Origin: Fibrobacter sp.
Lineage (GTDB): Bacteria; Fibrobacterota; Fibrobacteria; Fibrobacterales; Fibrobacteraceae
Assembly: GCA_024398935.1 (NCBI GenBank)
Contig: JAKSIH010000010.1
Location: forward strand, 1 to 64,000
Direction of reading: 5' to 3'
Length of the DNA: 64,000 bases
Shown: piece by piece, positions 18,301 through 26,417 of the stretch
How the letters are laid out: each line of letters opens with the position of its first letter
Numbering within the stretch: position 1 is the first letter of the stretch
Program-made: the position numbers and the translations under genes
The notes under the pieces: generated by a model
Told to the model about the DNA's origin: nothing
Database searches by the model: none
The model's input: only the letters and a program-made list of their open reading frames with translations

Positions 18301-20973
18301 GGGCAGGACTTTCCCATGGTGAGCATCAATTCCACCCTGGCAATCGCCTTCTACTTCAGTCTAGTTACCATCTGGCTGTTCGCATTATTTTATGAAATGC
18401 GAACCCAGAATTCCATTCAGAATAACAAGTTCTTCTCCAAGCCGAGCGAACACAAGTTCGGCCTTGCAGACCAGGGACTCGCAGAAGCCTACTCCTTCAT
18501 TATTATCCTGATGGGCCTTATATTCGCCGCATACTTCCTCGAAAAACCCAAGGGCGACTACAACACCTTCGATGCAACCAGGGCCATGGAATCTGTTGAA
18601 AGGCAGATTAACCAGGATGACGAAAATTTGGGTTGCGCAGAGACAAAAATCATACAAACCGAAGAACTTGAGGATGAGGAGCACGAAAAACAGGAAGCCG
18701 ACGGAATCGCCCTAAACGCTCTCCTGGCAGCCTATCAGAAAGGCACCCTGGATGACGACACCACCAGGCACCTATTAACTTCCATGGATTCAAAAGCCCT
18801 AGAAACATTCATCCTGCAATTCAATGACGCCATTAAAGACAGGCACCCCTTCTATTACGACAGTACCCAAAAGGTTTCAAGTACCGATAGTCACAAGTTG
18901 GGCAAGCTCCTCTGGAAGCGTTTCGTCACGAAGGACGTAAAGCAGAACAATTCCAAGAATGTCATCTACGCTCGACTCAAGCAAGACCCTTGTAGCGAAA
19001 ACAAGCTTGTTGAAATTCACATCAACAATAGGTACTACAACCAGCAGCTTCCTAAAATGAACAAGGATCTCTGGAAAGGTTCAATCCTTTCGCAGAATCA
19101 CCTTCCCAAAAATCGCGACCGTAATTTCTCAATCGGCGAAGCCAACATAAAGATGCTTCCCGGTTCCTGGATGCGTTCCGGAAGGGAAACCCCCTTAGTC
19201 TCCGGAAAGGCAACCCTCCATGGCGAAGGCCAGGTTTTACAGCTTGCAAGGAATACCTTAAACGAAACCGCTCAGCTGTTGCCCAACATGAGCATCAGCG
19301 GAGTAGACAATTCCAGGCTTGCGCCGGTCAGCTTTGCCGCCCGCAACGTCACCATAAACGGTGTGCAGACCTTTATCTACCCCATGGGTTCCAGTTTCTA
19401 CTGGATGCGAAACCTGGCCGAGGAAGCCAGCGCAAGAATAAATGTCCCTAGCGACAACAGCAAGGACTCTGTTATCCATGACCTGGAAACAACCATATCC
19501 ACGACTTTAACTAAAGATATCTATAACATTCTCTCAAAGAAAAAGGACGATATCGATAGGGCCGTGGTTATTGCCAATGGCAATGGCCAGATTGTCGCCA
19601 TGGTGGATTACAAGAAAAATTACCAGATAAACCCCAATGACATTTCCCGCATCGAAAAAATTCTGGATAGCATACAGATCAACGGTCTCAACGGTTCCTC
19701 TACAGAGCGCAAGTTCTTCGGCAATTCAAACCTGATGGCCATTCCTAACGGACCGGGTTCCTCCCAGAAGCCCCTCGTCTGGACGGCTGTCGCCTCGGGA
19801 ATCAACTACGACTGGGAAAAACTCCAAGTGGATAGTTTCATGGACAATTCACAGGACAAGCCTAAGTCCAAGTTTGAAACGAGGGGCGGCAAATTTGTCA
19901 TCCGTCAGTTCAACGGTTCCAAGTTCCTTAAGAAACACCCCCTGAGCACCTTGCAGGGTGATGAAAACAAAGGCAACACCTTTGGTCTCCGGGAGTACAT
20001 GAAAAATTCCTCCAACGTCTACAATGCATTGATGGCATATCTCGGTTCCTGGCCCAAGGCCCACTACAACGGGAACTTCATGAGTGTCGCCGATACAGTT
20101 GACAGGAATACCGCATTTGCAAGAATTAGCGGTTCCATAGCAAAGGATTCCCTATTCCGGGAAAACTTCCCCATCCTGAAAAAGAACGGCGAAAGATTCC
20201 GCCTCAACGCCCAACCCGTCGGAAGCGGAAGGGAATGGCTGGACAACAGCCTTCTCCAGGAAAGAATGAGCGAACTCTTTGGCATTCATCCCAAAGCAAA
20301 ACCCCAGGACGCCACATCATTTATCGAGAAAATAGGCGGAAAGACCCATCGGGGATATTCATACCTGGAACCGTCCACGCTTGCTTCCTTCGAACGTTCC
20401 CAGAAGTCTAGCAGCCCCCTGTTCGTAGAACGCGCCGTACGCTCTACAGCCATTGGAGCGGGTAATGTCTGGAACATCACTCCGGTAAAAATGGCGGAAT
20501 CCTATGGGCGAATGGCGACACTAAACAAGAACTACACCCTGTCCCTTCTGAAGGGTGAAAATAAGTACGAAAAATTCGACGAGCTGTCCAGCGGATACCT
20601 GGACGCCCGCAAGGAACTGTTCGGTGGCATGAATGACATATTCACTTCTGGAACAGCAGCGAAACTGAAGAATGTGAAAAAAATGCTAGAGTCAAAGGGG
20701 CTCTATATCTACGGAAAGACCGGCACCATAGCACCCCCGAAAGGCAAGGACCAGCACCGCCTGGGAGTCCTCATCACCAACAGGAACCTGGAGACAACCC
20801 GTGGAGAAAGCCTCGCCGATATCCGTTTCTATGTACTTTACTTCTCCTTCTCAAGAGCCCCCGGAAAATACGAAAAATGGGATGATTACGAAAACGTTTT
20901 AAATAAGGTCATCGAGTCTCCGGAATTCAACGAATATATGTTCCCGAAAACCACAGGAGCACAACATGAATAG
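15337..20973 (+). CDS. Giant polytopic protein with SEDS-like region and PBP transpeptidase domain (operon gene 6)
   Basis: The 1878-residue protein has three N-terminal membrane helices, a periplasmic domain (about 90-483) and about 14 further helices (484-1068). It ends in a class-B penicillin-binding-protein transpeptidase domain. The transpeptidase motifs are complete and in order: AVVIANGNGQIVAMVDY; PGSSQKP with SxxK at Ser1475-Lys1478; SSN at 1558-1560; ITPVKMAESYGRMA; and KTGT at 1794-1797. The ten helices before the last one, with a roughly 100-residue outer loop (831-930), follow the layout of SEDS glycosyltransferases, and GQDFPMVSINSTLA near 988 resembles their PLPFISYGGSS segment. 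The usual HTDF aspartate reads as HSHY (930-933), so polymerase activity is doubtful. The transpeptidase call is firm and the SEDS call is inference. Confidence 0.85.
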   Translation: MKNRKSLLKVIFLTLFVGLLWFIIQQVSFSFGLLSGLMLLLSFPVVYGFIKASRNKANNITIISRDYAFGGALLILVFGGLSIYTLNNYFSPKEKIYTNADHHVIRIDGIDLASPEGFVISGNNNKALFDGDATVGELKIVKATEDSVYLESQGGFQQAIYKEFYGQDKLDSLKLLNASQLISFKDTLYMKTRKGVYTFEAHYDDQDTMRYKLNGKESSIKEFISYGSSMSSLLSGLDIDSLNVNVDGLVLVRPKVIPGTAKDDRRKNYPADSFAVEILSNHPGVHSSADNVVLELSNDGNTWLPVTGRNEVIAVKRGDFFSIGLGNHKTRSIKFDATDNKILFRMPMMRYLSPSAERADNVVLLTQSLNLDSSKVDSAYNQLSENIILFDIFNHSDNINRIRPKQLAYTTGATDTKFSVDVYDYRSGKREGNVNGNAVIQNKATPSPIPNTLSLENPKISSWIVSLYDLKANSPYQVSSIKLKIMLFAIALALLLLFGSLGFNSYNKARRPMFSAAEFFLYMVTIYFVTLRWFLLWRASVFPPVTGVSWFEFNGLFQKTSNLTYFNFILIVFVAVIFAIKAWLISSDIRNNKLTFFKGLNFDNTDERRYRDRTFFKCKEGKSLALALVATIAGTIYSFFCGMTWIKILMPILLYFVGVITVHTFLSKPYNTDYINDSEHDKEKSNKAFWGDIFIALGVSGILLKQDAGYGILFFTFSMLWLAWEFVDYLRCGGNGVNWEKNKLGKVILLALIAGLGILIIFYKEAIAFVANGKDVSENISVLITLGAIGAALSLAIFIAKYGFSYLKKPRKLVFIVIGVSIAVMVVGGVWFNHHIKTDAVHTAQRINVHVKDASQGLEEIDNIKTQRLYMQTALNHMIMGEYRDRGKNINLVGEDGVGYFKMQPHSKIGAMWGAQLSDISLVRYLIAEHSHYLGPILIAIFALLTFVGAAVPKHHRFARYLLIQIPLLLTIQSLLIWMANTQRFIFLGQDFPMVSINSTLAIAFYFSLVTIWLFALFYEMRTQNSIQNNKFFSKPSEHKFGLADQGLAEAYSFIIILMGLIFAAYFLEKPKGDYNTFDATRAMESVERQINQDDENLGCAETKIIQTEELEDEEHEKQEADGIALNALLAAYQKGTLDDDTTRHLLTSMDSKALETFILQFNDAIKDRHPFYYDSTQKVSSTDSHKLGKLLWKRFVTKDVKQNNSKNVIYARLKQDPCSENKLVEIHINNRYYNQQLPKMNKDLWKGSILSQNHLPKNRDRNFSIGEANIKMLPGSWMRSGRETPLVSGKATLHGEGQVLQLARNTLNETAQLLPNMSISGVDNSRLAPVSFAARNVTINGVQTFIYPMGSSFYWMRNLAEEASARINVPSDNSKDSVIHDLETTISTTLTKDIYNILSKKKDDIDRAVVIANGNGQIVAMVDYKKNYQINPNDISRIEKILDSIQINGLNGSSTERKFFGNSNLMAIPNGPGSSQKPLVWTAVASGINYDWEKLQVDSFMDNSQDKPKSKFETRGGKFVIRQFNGSKFLKKHPLSTLQGDENKGNTFGLREYMKNSSNVYNALMAYLGSWPKAHYNGNFMSVADTVDRNTAFARISGSIAKDSLFRENFPILKKNGERFRLNAQPVGSGREWLDNSLLQERMSELFGIHPKAKPQDATSFIEKIGGKTHRGYSYLEPSTLASFERSQKSSSPLFVERAVRSTAIGAGNVWNITPVKMAESYGRMATLNKNYTLSLLKGENKYEKFDELSSGYLDARKELFGGMNDIFTSGTAAKLKNVKKMLESKGLYIYGKTGTIAPPKGKDQHRLGVLITNRNLETTRGESLADIRFYVLYFSFSRAPGKYEKWDDYENVLNKVIESPEFNEYMFPKTTGAQHE

Positions 20974-21448
20974 ATTCAAGGAAATTCCCCAACGGCATAC
21001 AAGAGTCATTAGAGTCCTCTTCCTTATACTTGCAGGACTCATTTGCACTTTCACCTATTTTTTCATTGCAAAGGAAGCCCCGCTGCGTGACCGGGAAAAC
21101 GAAAAAAATCCCCCCAGGGAAATGCCCCTGGTTACTATCGAAATGAATTACGACACCCTGCAGTATGCATTAACCCACAACGCAAAAGAATGGTGCGAAA
21201 TAAAGGAACCTGGTTTATTATCCAGCGACATGGTCCTTAAACCGACAAATGAAAAATCCTTCGACGACATTGTCATTCCTAAAATAGCCAAAGAAACAGC
21301 CAGCGCCTATCCAAAGCTTTTCGGCTATGATTCCACCAGCCATTCCTTCACCATGAAGGAAGCTCAAAAGGGAAAATATGTCGTTACGCCGGCCTGGCTT
21401 GTGGAGAACCTGATTCAAAAAGGCGCCTTAGTGCTTCCCTCAAGATAA
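20966..21448 (+). CDS. Small single-pass membrane protein (operon gene 7)
   Basis: The 160-residue protein has a basic N-terminus, one membrane helix (about 18-36) and a periplasmic remainder of about 120 residues. It overlaps the giant transpeptidase gene by 8 nt, which indicates translational coupling and a shared function. The outer part contains ITPxWL-like and Tyr/Lys-rich segments but no recognised domain. By position it could be an FtsL/FtsB- or MreD-like accessory subunit of the transpeptidase; this is a guess from context. No clear terminator follows before ispD. Confidence 0.7.
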   Translation: MNRFKEIPQRHTRVIRVLFLILAGLICTFTYFFIAKEAPLRDRENEKNPPREMPLVTIEMNYDTLQYALTHNAKEWCEIKEPGLLSSDMVLKPTNEKSFDDIVIPKIAKETASAYPKLFGYDSTSHSFTMKEAQKGKYVVTPAWLVENLIQKGALVLPSR

Positions 21449-21507
21449 GAGCAGTTTTTTATTTTTTCCTGCTTTAGAAAAATCGCAAACATAAGAAAGG
21501 TTAACCT

Positions 21508-22239
21508 ATGAACAAGAAATTTGCTGTTGTGCTTCCCGCAGGTGGTTTAGGCAAGCGTATGGGCGGGAACATTCCCAAGCAGCTGATGCTTTTGGGAGGC
21601 AAGCCCGTTTACCGTTACTGCCTAGAAACTTTCTTATCCATGGATGAAATTGCGGAAGTGGTGATGGCGGTTCCTGCCGACTGGAAGAGCCATTTTGAAG
21701 AAGATCTTTTCGCCGATGCCGCTGAACGCGACGCAGGCAAGAACTGCGCCAACCTCTCTGCAGAAATGCGCGCCAAGTTGAAAATCGTCGTAGGCGGAGC
21801 CGAGCGCTGGCAGTCCGTAGAGAACGGCGTCAACGCCCTGACGAGTTCTGCAGAGTACGTTCTCGTACACGACGTAGCCCGCCCCTTCATCAGCAGGGAA
21901 ATCATTCTGGATGTCTGCAACACGCTGGTAACGAAAGGCGCCTGCCTTGTGGCAAAGCCCGCCGTGGACACCATCAAGATTGCAGCCGACGGCCGCGTCG
22001 AAAAGACCATCGATAGAAACACCGTGTGGATGGCACAGACTCCTCAGGCAGCCCGCATCGATGTTCTTAAAAAGTTGTACGCAAGAATCGCCGCGGAACC
22101 GTTAAGCTTTGTTCCCACCGACGAAGCCAGCATTCTGGAATTCTTCGGCGAGCCTGTCTTTATCGTAAAGGGTGCCGCCGCAAACGACAAGCTGACCACC
22201 CCCGAAGACTTCGAAATTTTCGTCAACCGAGCCAAGTAA
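21508..22239 (+). CDS. ispD: 2-C-methyl-D-erythritol 4-phosphate cytidylyltransferase
   Basis: The 243-residue cytosolic enzyme activates methylerythritol 4-phosphate with CTP, the third step of the non-mevalonate isoprenoid pathway. The nucleotide-binding N-terminus AVVLPAGGLGKRMGGNIPKQ-type motif is complete. VLVHDVARPFIS and the late TDEASILEFFG segment are also present. Length is normal for the family, with a small insertion near residues 65-85. It follows the envelope operon after 59 nt; whether they share a transcript is unclear. Isoprenoids supply the lipid carrier for peptidoglycan precursors, so co-location with a cell-wall operon is plausible but not proof of a link. Confidence 0.95.
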   Translation: MNKKFAVVLPAGGLGKRMGGNIPKQLMLLGGKPVYRYCLETFLSMDEIAEVVMAVPADWKSHFEEDLFADAAERDAGKNCANLSAEMRAKLKIVVGGAERWQSVENGVNALTSSAEYVLVHDVARPFISREIILDVCNTLVTKGACLVAKPAVDTIKIAADGRVEKTIDRNTVWMAQTPQAARIDVLKKLYARIAAEPLSFVPTDEASILEFFGEPVFIVKGAAANDKLTTPEDFEIFVNRAK

Positions 22240-22276
22240 AAGATCCTTTACCTCTGTACGTGTAAAACGTCACAGA

Positions 22277-22311
22277 GTGCGGTTTTTCACACCGCATGTT
22301 CTTTTATTTTT
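22277..22311 (+). terminator. Probable terminator after ispD
   Basis: GTGCGGT (22277-22283) pairs with ACCGCAT (22291-22297), followed by a T-rich stretch to 22311. A second helix, CTCTGT at 22251 with ACAGAG near 22272, lies just before it. Confidence 0.5.
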
Positions 22312-22375
22312 ATTACATTCTCACCCTGATTTGTATAATTGGATACATACAAGTTTCCATGGTAAGTTTTGGATT

Positions 22376-23758
22376 ATGAACACTCTTAAAGTCGCAAAAA
22401 TAGTCGGAGTCATGGCCGCAGCAGCGCTCGCCAACCCCACTGTTTCCATTTTCGTGAAAGACCCTTCCGAAATGGAAAATTTTCAAAAGAACTTGGAAGT
22501 CCTCAGGACCGATTTAGGCGAAGGCAATCCGCAAATCGACGAGATGCTGAATCGAGCAAGCAAGATTGCCCAGATGAACGACCGGTGCGCCTCCATTTCC
22601 CTTAACGATGTCCTGGACGAGGATTGCGGGCGATTCTATTCCGTGGAGTTACCCGAATTTGAAATGCAGTACATGGAACTGACCGGTGAACTCCGCCTGA
22701 ACACGGTGAAAATGGGAAATTCCCTGGCAGAACGAACCGAACAGATACAGGTTTGCGCGAACACCCTTGGCGCGATTCTCGTTTCCAAGGACAAGCTTCT
22801 GAAATTAAACGGCAATGTTGACCTGGAGCCACTGGATCTGGCAGGCGCATTTGACGCCACCTACGATTTCACTTTATACTTTGACTCCATGCGAATGGAG
22901 CAGCAGAAAAAGTTAATGGACCGCTGGGTTGAAAAATGTAGTGACGTGGTCCTCCGCAAGGCTCACGACGAATTCGCCCCGCTGTTCGTAGACCGGATCA
23001 GCTTCATTAACGACTCCCTGACCAAGAACAACGCCAATATCAAAATCGTTCTTGAACCGGAATACCTGGATTTCTATCTGGACCTGAACAAGCCTGTAAC
23101 CGGCTCTTATTTTCTGAACGGAGTCCAGTTGTTCAATGTGGAATCCCTTCCCATGGGAAGAAATTATGCCCACATCATCGTGAACCTTCTTGAAAGAAAA
23201 GTCAATGTTCCCCTCGGCATTGACGGCAAGATGCAGAACTTTAGAGGCCGCGTGGAATTTACCGCCGCCTACCAGGAAAAGGATTTGATGGGACGCTGGA
23301 TCTGGGGAACCCAGAAGGATATCCGACGCGCCAAGGTAAAGGGAGAAATTTCTTCTGAAGTGGTGGTAGGCGATTCCACGAAGCCGGCCCCCATCGTCAG
23401 GAAGCTTGCCTCCATCGATACAACCGCAATCATTACATCTGTCGCAGATACCGCCATGCAGGAAACCGCCAAGGACGCTGCAGCAACCGAAGCCGCCAAG
23501 GATGTTGCCGATAAGAACGATGGAAGCAAGAAATCCTGGATTCCGCCCGTTATCGCCGGCGCAGTAATGATCGGCGGAGGCATAACCGCCGCAGTATTCA
23601 ATAGCAAGGCAAAATCCCAACGCGACAAGAAACCCGCAAATAAAGATGAGTACGACAGCATTTGCGACAAGATCGACAACGCACAAACAGGCAGAGCCAT
23701 AGGCATTGGCATCGCAGCCGTTGGGCTCGTCGGACTTGGCATTACATTGATGTTCTAA
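22376..23758 (+). CDS. Unknown exported or membrane-associated protein
   Basis: The start chosen is ATG 22376 (460 residues), giving a short basic N-terminus and a hydrophobic KIVGVMAAAALANPT segment that looks like a signal sequence. The frame stays open upstream to 22277, but that extension overlaps the terminator region. The middle is mixed and Met/Glu-rich, with two short Cys pairs. Residues near 400-460 hold two hydrophobic stretches (IAGAVMIGGGITAAVF and AIGIGIAAVGLVGLGITLMF). An Ala/Asp/Lys-rich linker lies just before them. The arrangement suggests a periplasmic protein tethered by a C-terminal hairpin. No family was recognised. It precedes the lipoprotein gene at 23773 by 14 nt, so the two probably form an operon. 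Confidence 0.7.
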   Translation: MNTLKVAKIVGVMAAAALANPTVSIFVKDPSEMENFQKNLEVLRTDLGEGNPQIDEMLNRASKIAQMNDRCASISLNDVLDEDCGRFYSVELPEFEMQYMELTGELRLNTVKMGNSLAERTEQIQVCANTLGAILVSKDKLLKLNGNVDLEPLDLAGAFDATYDFTLYFDSMRMEQQKKLMDRWVEKCSDVVLRKAHDEFAPLFVDRISFINDSLTKNNANIKIVLEPEYLDFYLDLNKPVTGSYFLNGVQLFNVESLPMGRNYAHIIVNLLERKVNVPLGIDGKMQNFRGRVEFTAAYQEKDLMGRWIWGTQKDIRRAKVKGEISSEVVVGDSTKPAPIVRKLASIDTTAIITSVADTAMQETAKDAAATEAAKDVADKNDGSKKSWIPPVIAGAVMIGGGITAAVFNSKAKSQRDKKPANKDEYDSICDKIDNAQTGRAIGIGIAAVGLVGLGITLMF

Positions 23759-23772
23759 AAGGAGTGTAGAAA

Positions 23773-25074
23773 ATGAAAAAGTCTTTTGCTTATCTTGCTC
23801 TTTTGACAGCAACAATGTTTGCCGGCTGCACGGACTATCTTGGCGAATTCCAGGACGAATACGAAGATACCTTTGCAGAGGAAATGTCCAGCGATTCCAA
23901 GGACGATGTCAATTCATCCGACAGTAAAGATATTGACAAATCTAGCGATTCTAAAGACGACGAAAGCTCATCCGACAGTAAAGATGTTGGCGGGAAATCA
24001 AGCGACTCCAAGAATTCAAGTTCCAGCAGTACAACTTCCAGTTCATCCAGCTCCACTGCTGATGATGGACAAGCGCATTGTACCGGCACCGTAATTTACG
24101 ACGCATCTGACGATCCTCACAAAACAGCCTTCGGAACGAAATTTTCATATCAAAAAAATGGTACCACTACAGATGTTGAAGCCGATGAAAACGGCTTCAA
24201 CATAACACTTGATGGATTCTCATTTGCATCCCTCAACTTTGGCGAAACCAAGGACATTTCTTCATGGGAGGGAGTCTGTTTTGAATACACAGCAACGAGT
24301 GCTGCTACATTGTATCTTACAAACTCCAATTCCACGAATGCAAATTCCGCGGCAACATTCACCATGCCACAATCTTCAGAATTACAGACTTTTGAAGCCA
24401 ATTGGAGCAGCGCAAGAATATATTACGGATTCGGCTTTGATGCAGTAACAACGCTTAGTTTTGGAGAAAACGAAAATAAGCTTGTCATCAAGAGAATCAC
24501 CACCATTGCTAAAGACGTGAACCTAAATGCGGGCGCATCTTCTGAAGATCCCTCGACAGGTTACATATTATCCACAAACGAGTGTCCCGGAACAGAAATC
24601 TATAATGAAAATAAAGGTAATATCTTCAAATTTCCCGTTGAAAGCTGGAATGAAGACAATACAACAACAACCTTAACTAATATGAGCCTGAGTGGAGACA
24701 CTGGCGAAGACGGAGTATATTTTTTCATTGCAGATTATCTATCAGAAAAAACAATCAGCATTGAACAGTGGGGAGGCCTATGCCTAGAATACTCATCCAC
24801 AAACGATATGTATGTTGAAATAGCGAATGTTCAGAATTCACAGACAAGCTCTTTAGCAAGTTCCACCCTTCCTGCACAAAAAACGAAAATCGCTTACGCA
24901 ATTCCCCTAAAAGCTTTTTATGATGTTTACGTAAGCGACGATCTTTTTTTTGTAAATGGGCCTTTCAATCCCACAGAAGTCAACAGAATCTCATTTACTA
25001 ACATCGATGTCGGAACAACACAAGCTTCTATTTCAAGGATAACAACCCTTTATCCAGGCGTTACATCCGAATAA
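23773..25074 (+). CDS. Lipoprotein with Ser/Asp/Lys linker and two related C-terminal domains
   Basis: The 433-residue protein has a signal peptide with lipobox MFAGC (Cys17). An acidic segment follows, then repeated SSDSKD units (about 38-95), a linker typical of Fibrobacter surface proteins. Two related domains come next, each opening with a Cys-x-Gly-Thr-x-Ile-Tyr segment (near residues 98 and 271). Each has a W-G-x-C-hydrophobic-Glu-Tyr segment and ends in an I-x-R-I-T-T strand. They look like tandem beta-sandwich domains, possibly carbohydrate-binding, but the fold is inferred. The ribosome-binding site AAAGGAG is strong. A terminator follows at 25123. Confidence 0.85.
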   Translation: MKKSFAYLALLTATMFAGCTDYLGEFQDEYEDTFAEEMSSDSKDDVNSSDSKDIDKSSDSKDDESSSDSKDVGGKSSDSKNSSSSSTTSSSSSSTADDGQAHCTGTVIYDASDDPHKTAFGTKFSYQKNGTTTDVEADENGFNITLDGFSFASLNFGETKDISSWEGVCFEYTATSAATLYLTNSNSTNANSAATFTMPQSSELQTFEANWSSARIYYGFGFDAVTTLSFGENENKLVIKRITTIAKDVNLNAGASSEDPSTGYILSTNECPGTEIYNENKGNIFKFPVESWNEDNTTTTLTNMSLSGDTGEDGVYFFIADYLSEKTISIEQWGGLCLEYSSTNDMYVEIANVQNSQTSSLASSTLPAQKTKIAYAIPLKAFYDVYVSDDLFFVNGPFNPTEVNRISFTNIDVGTTQASISRITTLYPGVTSE

Positions 25075-25122
25075 ATTCCACAATAAACTGATTGACGGCA
25101 AGCAACTGCCAAAAAGAATCAA

Positions 25123-25157
25123 AAGTAGGCACAGACATTTCCGTGCCTACTTTTTTT
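25123..25157 (+). terminator. Strong Rho-independent terminator
   Basis: AAGTAGGCAC (25123-25132) pairs perfectly with GTGCCTACTT (25143-25152) around a 10-nt loop and continues into T7. It ends the lipoprotein transcript. Confidence 0.9.
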
Positions 25158-25367
25158 AATGGTTCTAGTCATGCTCTTAGCACAAATAGCCATGGTTGAA
25201 GCATTATGCAAAAATGCAGATGTAGTGGGAGAAAGAAGAGCAGTTCACTAATTTTGACTTCCCAAAGAACCATGTGTTAGAACTCAGTGCCCCCAAAAAC
25301 GACACAACAAATATATTAATCAGTCGAATGACTCTAATCAAATAAAAAACAAGACAAGTCTGTATAC
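25158..25367. other. Gene-free AT-rich spacer between convergent genes
   Basis: This stretch lies between two terminators that face each other. It holds only a 30-codon frame (25159-25251) without a ribosome-binding site and no recognisable motif. Nothing functional is visible in it. Confidence 0.5.
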
Positions 25368-25399
25368 AAAAAAGGGGACTGATGAAGAAATCATCAGTC
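25368..25399 (-). terminator. Terminator of the Ni/Co transporter operon
   Basis: GACTGATGA (25377-25385) pairs with TCATCAGTC (25391-25399) around AGAAA. Read on the minus strand the hairpin is followed by CCCC and T6 (25368-25373). It sits 17 nt after the stop of the minus-strand gene ending at 25416. Confidence 0.85.
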
Positions 25400-25415
25400 T
25401 AGATGCTAAAGAGCA

Positions 25416-26417
25416 TTAACACAGCATAAATAATCCAGCAAGGAACACCACAAGGCCTCCTGCAAAGGAAGCCACAATGTGGATGTAGGCCGCCAGCCAT
25501 CCGGTTTTGGCGGCTCCTTTGTCTATGCCCTTTTTCAAGGCAACGGCAGCAATTCCAAACAACATATTGGTGACGGTCATGCCCACACAAACTGCTCCTG
25601 CAGAAGCAAGCGCCAAAGCCACCATGGAATTCAAGAGACAGAACAGAACAATCAAGGCCACAGCTGGGCACGGCACAATTCCCGTTACGGCAGCCACCCC
25701 AATCAGTTCCTTCCAGGAAGTATTTTTTGAAACAGCAACTTCGCCGGCTTTATTTTCGCCGATGTGACGGCTTCTCAAAAGTTTCACTAAATCATGGACG
25801 GCGATTCCTATGAGCAAAAGTCCAGTGAAGCAAACCAGTCCATAGCTCACCTTTTCTATTCCCTGACGTCCCAATTCAAAGGAAGGGAACACGGCAGCCT
25901 TCAAAATCCCGTACAAAACAAAAAGTAAAATCACGGCGCTCAAGGTGTGAGTAAAAGTAATTCCCGCGCCAAGGGCAATACCATGTTTCCACTTTCCCTT
26001 TCGCGCAAGGAAATACCCCACCACAATGGATTTTCCGTGGCCAGGCCCTAGAGCGTGAAGCATTCCGTACAAAAAGCAAATCAGAAGAAAGGTCCAGATA
26101 ATGCCGGATTCACCATTCTTCATGGCAGTGATTTTCGCGGCAATATTTTCACGAAGTTTCTTCTGCTGGTCTGCAAAATTTTCCGTTAGGCAAAAAATAT
26201 GAGAGTCATGAATACTTACAACAGATTGATTGTCTTGAACAACAGAATCCGAAGGTGCCTTTGATTTAACCCTTTCTGAAGACGCAATCGATTCAACGGT
26301 TTCGGCAGATGCCGTAGAGCCATCCATCGAAAACTTTTTCTTTGTAACTGCAGAAAAAGAGAACTGCGCACAAAGCAGCAACAAGGCAACAAACAATGTG
26401 GCTACAGACGATCTCAT
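25416..26417 (-). CDS. NicO-family nickel/cobalt transporter (RcnA-like)
   Basis: The 333-residue protein has an N-terminal signal-like helix, a variable periplasmic stretch to about residue 105, and then about six membrane helices. The helix near residue 118 carries YGMLHALGPGHGKSIVVGYFLARKG-type sequence, the hallmark metal-binding motif of NicO/RcnA and NiCoT-like transporters. GITFTHTLSA and VTGIVPCPAVALIVLF follow as in the family. Direction of transport is uncertain: RcnA exports, while related proteins paired with DUF1007 may import. Its start overlaps the stop of the DUF1007 gene (ATGA), so the two are translationally coupled. The usual His-rich cytoplasmic loop of E. coli RcnA is absent. 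Confidence 0.88.
   Translation of the reverse strand: MRSSVATLFVALLLLCAQFSFSAVTKKKFSMDGSTASAETVESIASSERVKSKAPSDSVVQDNQSVVSIHDSHIFCLTENFADQQKKLRENIAAKITAMKNGESGIIWTFLLICFLYGMLHALGPGHGKSIVVGYFLARKGKWKHGIALGAGITFTHTLSAVILLFVLYGILKAAVFPSFELGRQGIEKVSYGLVCFTGLLLIGIAVHDLVKLLRSRHIGENKAGEVAVSKNTSWKELIGVAAVTGIVPCPAVALIVLFCLLNSMVALALASAGAVCVGMTVTNMLFGIAAVALKKGIDKGAAKTGWLAAYIHIVASFAGGLVVFLAGLFMLC

Noticed and set aside
21449..21507. Possible terminator between the envelope operon and ispD
   Set aside because: AGCAG/CTGCT could pair, but the 15-nt or longer T-rich loop makes a poor hairpin and no T tract follows it.
22913..23815. 300-codon minus-strand open frame
   Set aside because: It runs opposite the gene at 22376 and starts inside the next gene; no ribosome-binding site or family signal.
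25159..25251. 30-codon frame between two terminators
   Set aside because: It begins inside a terminator T tract, has no ribosome-binding site and matches nothing known.
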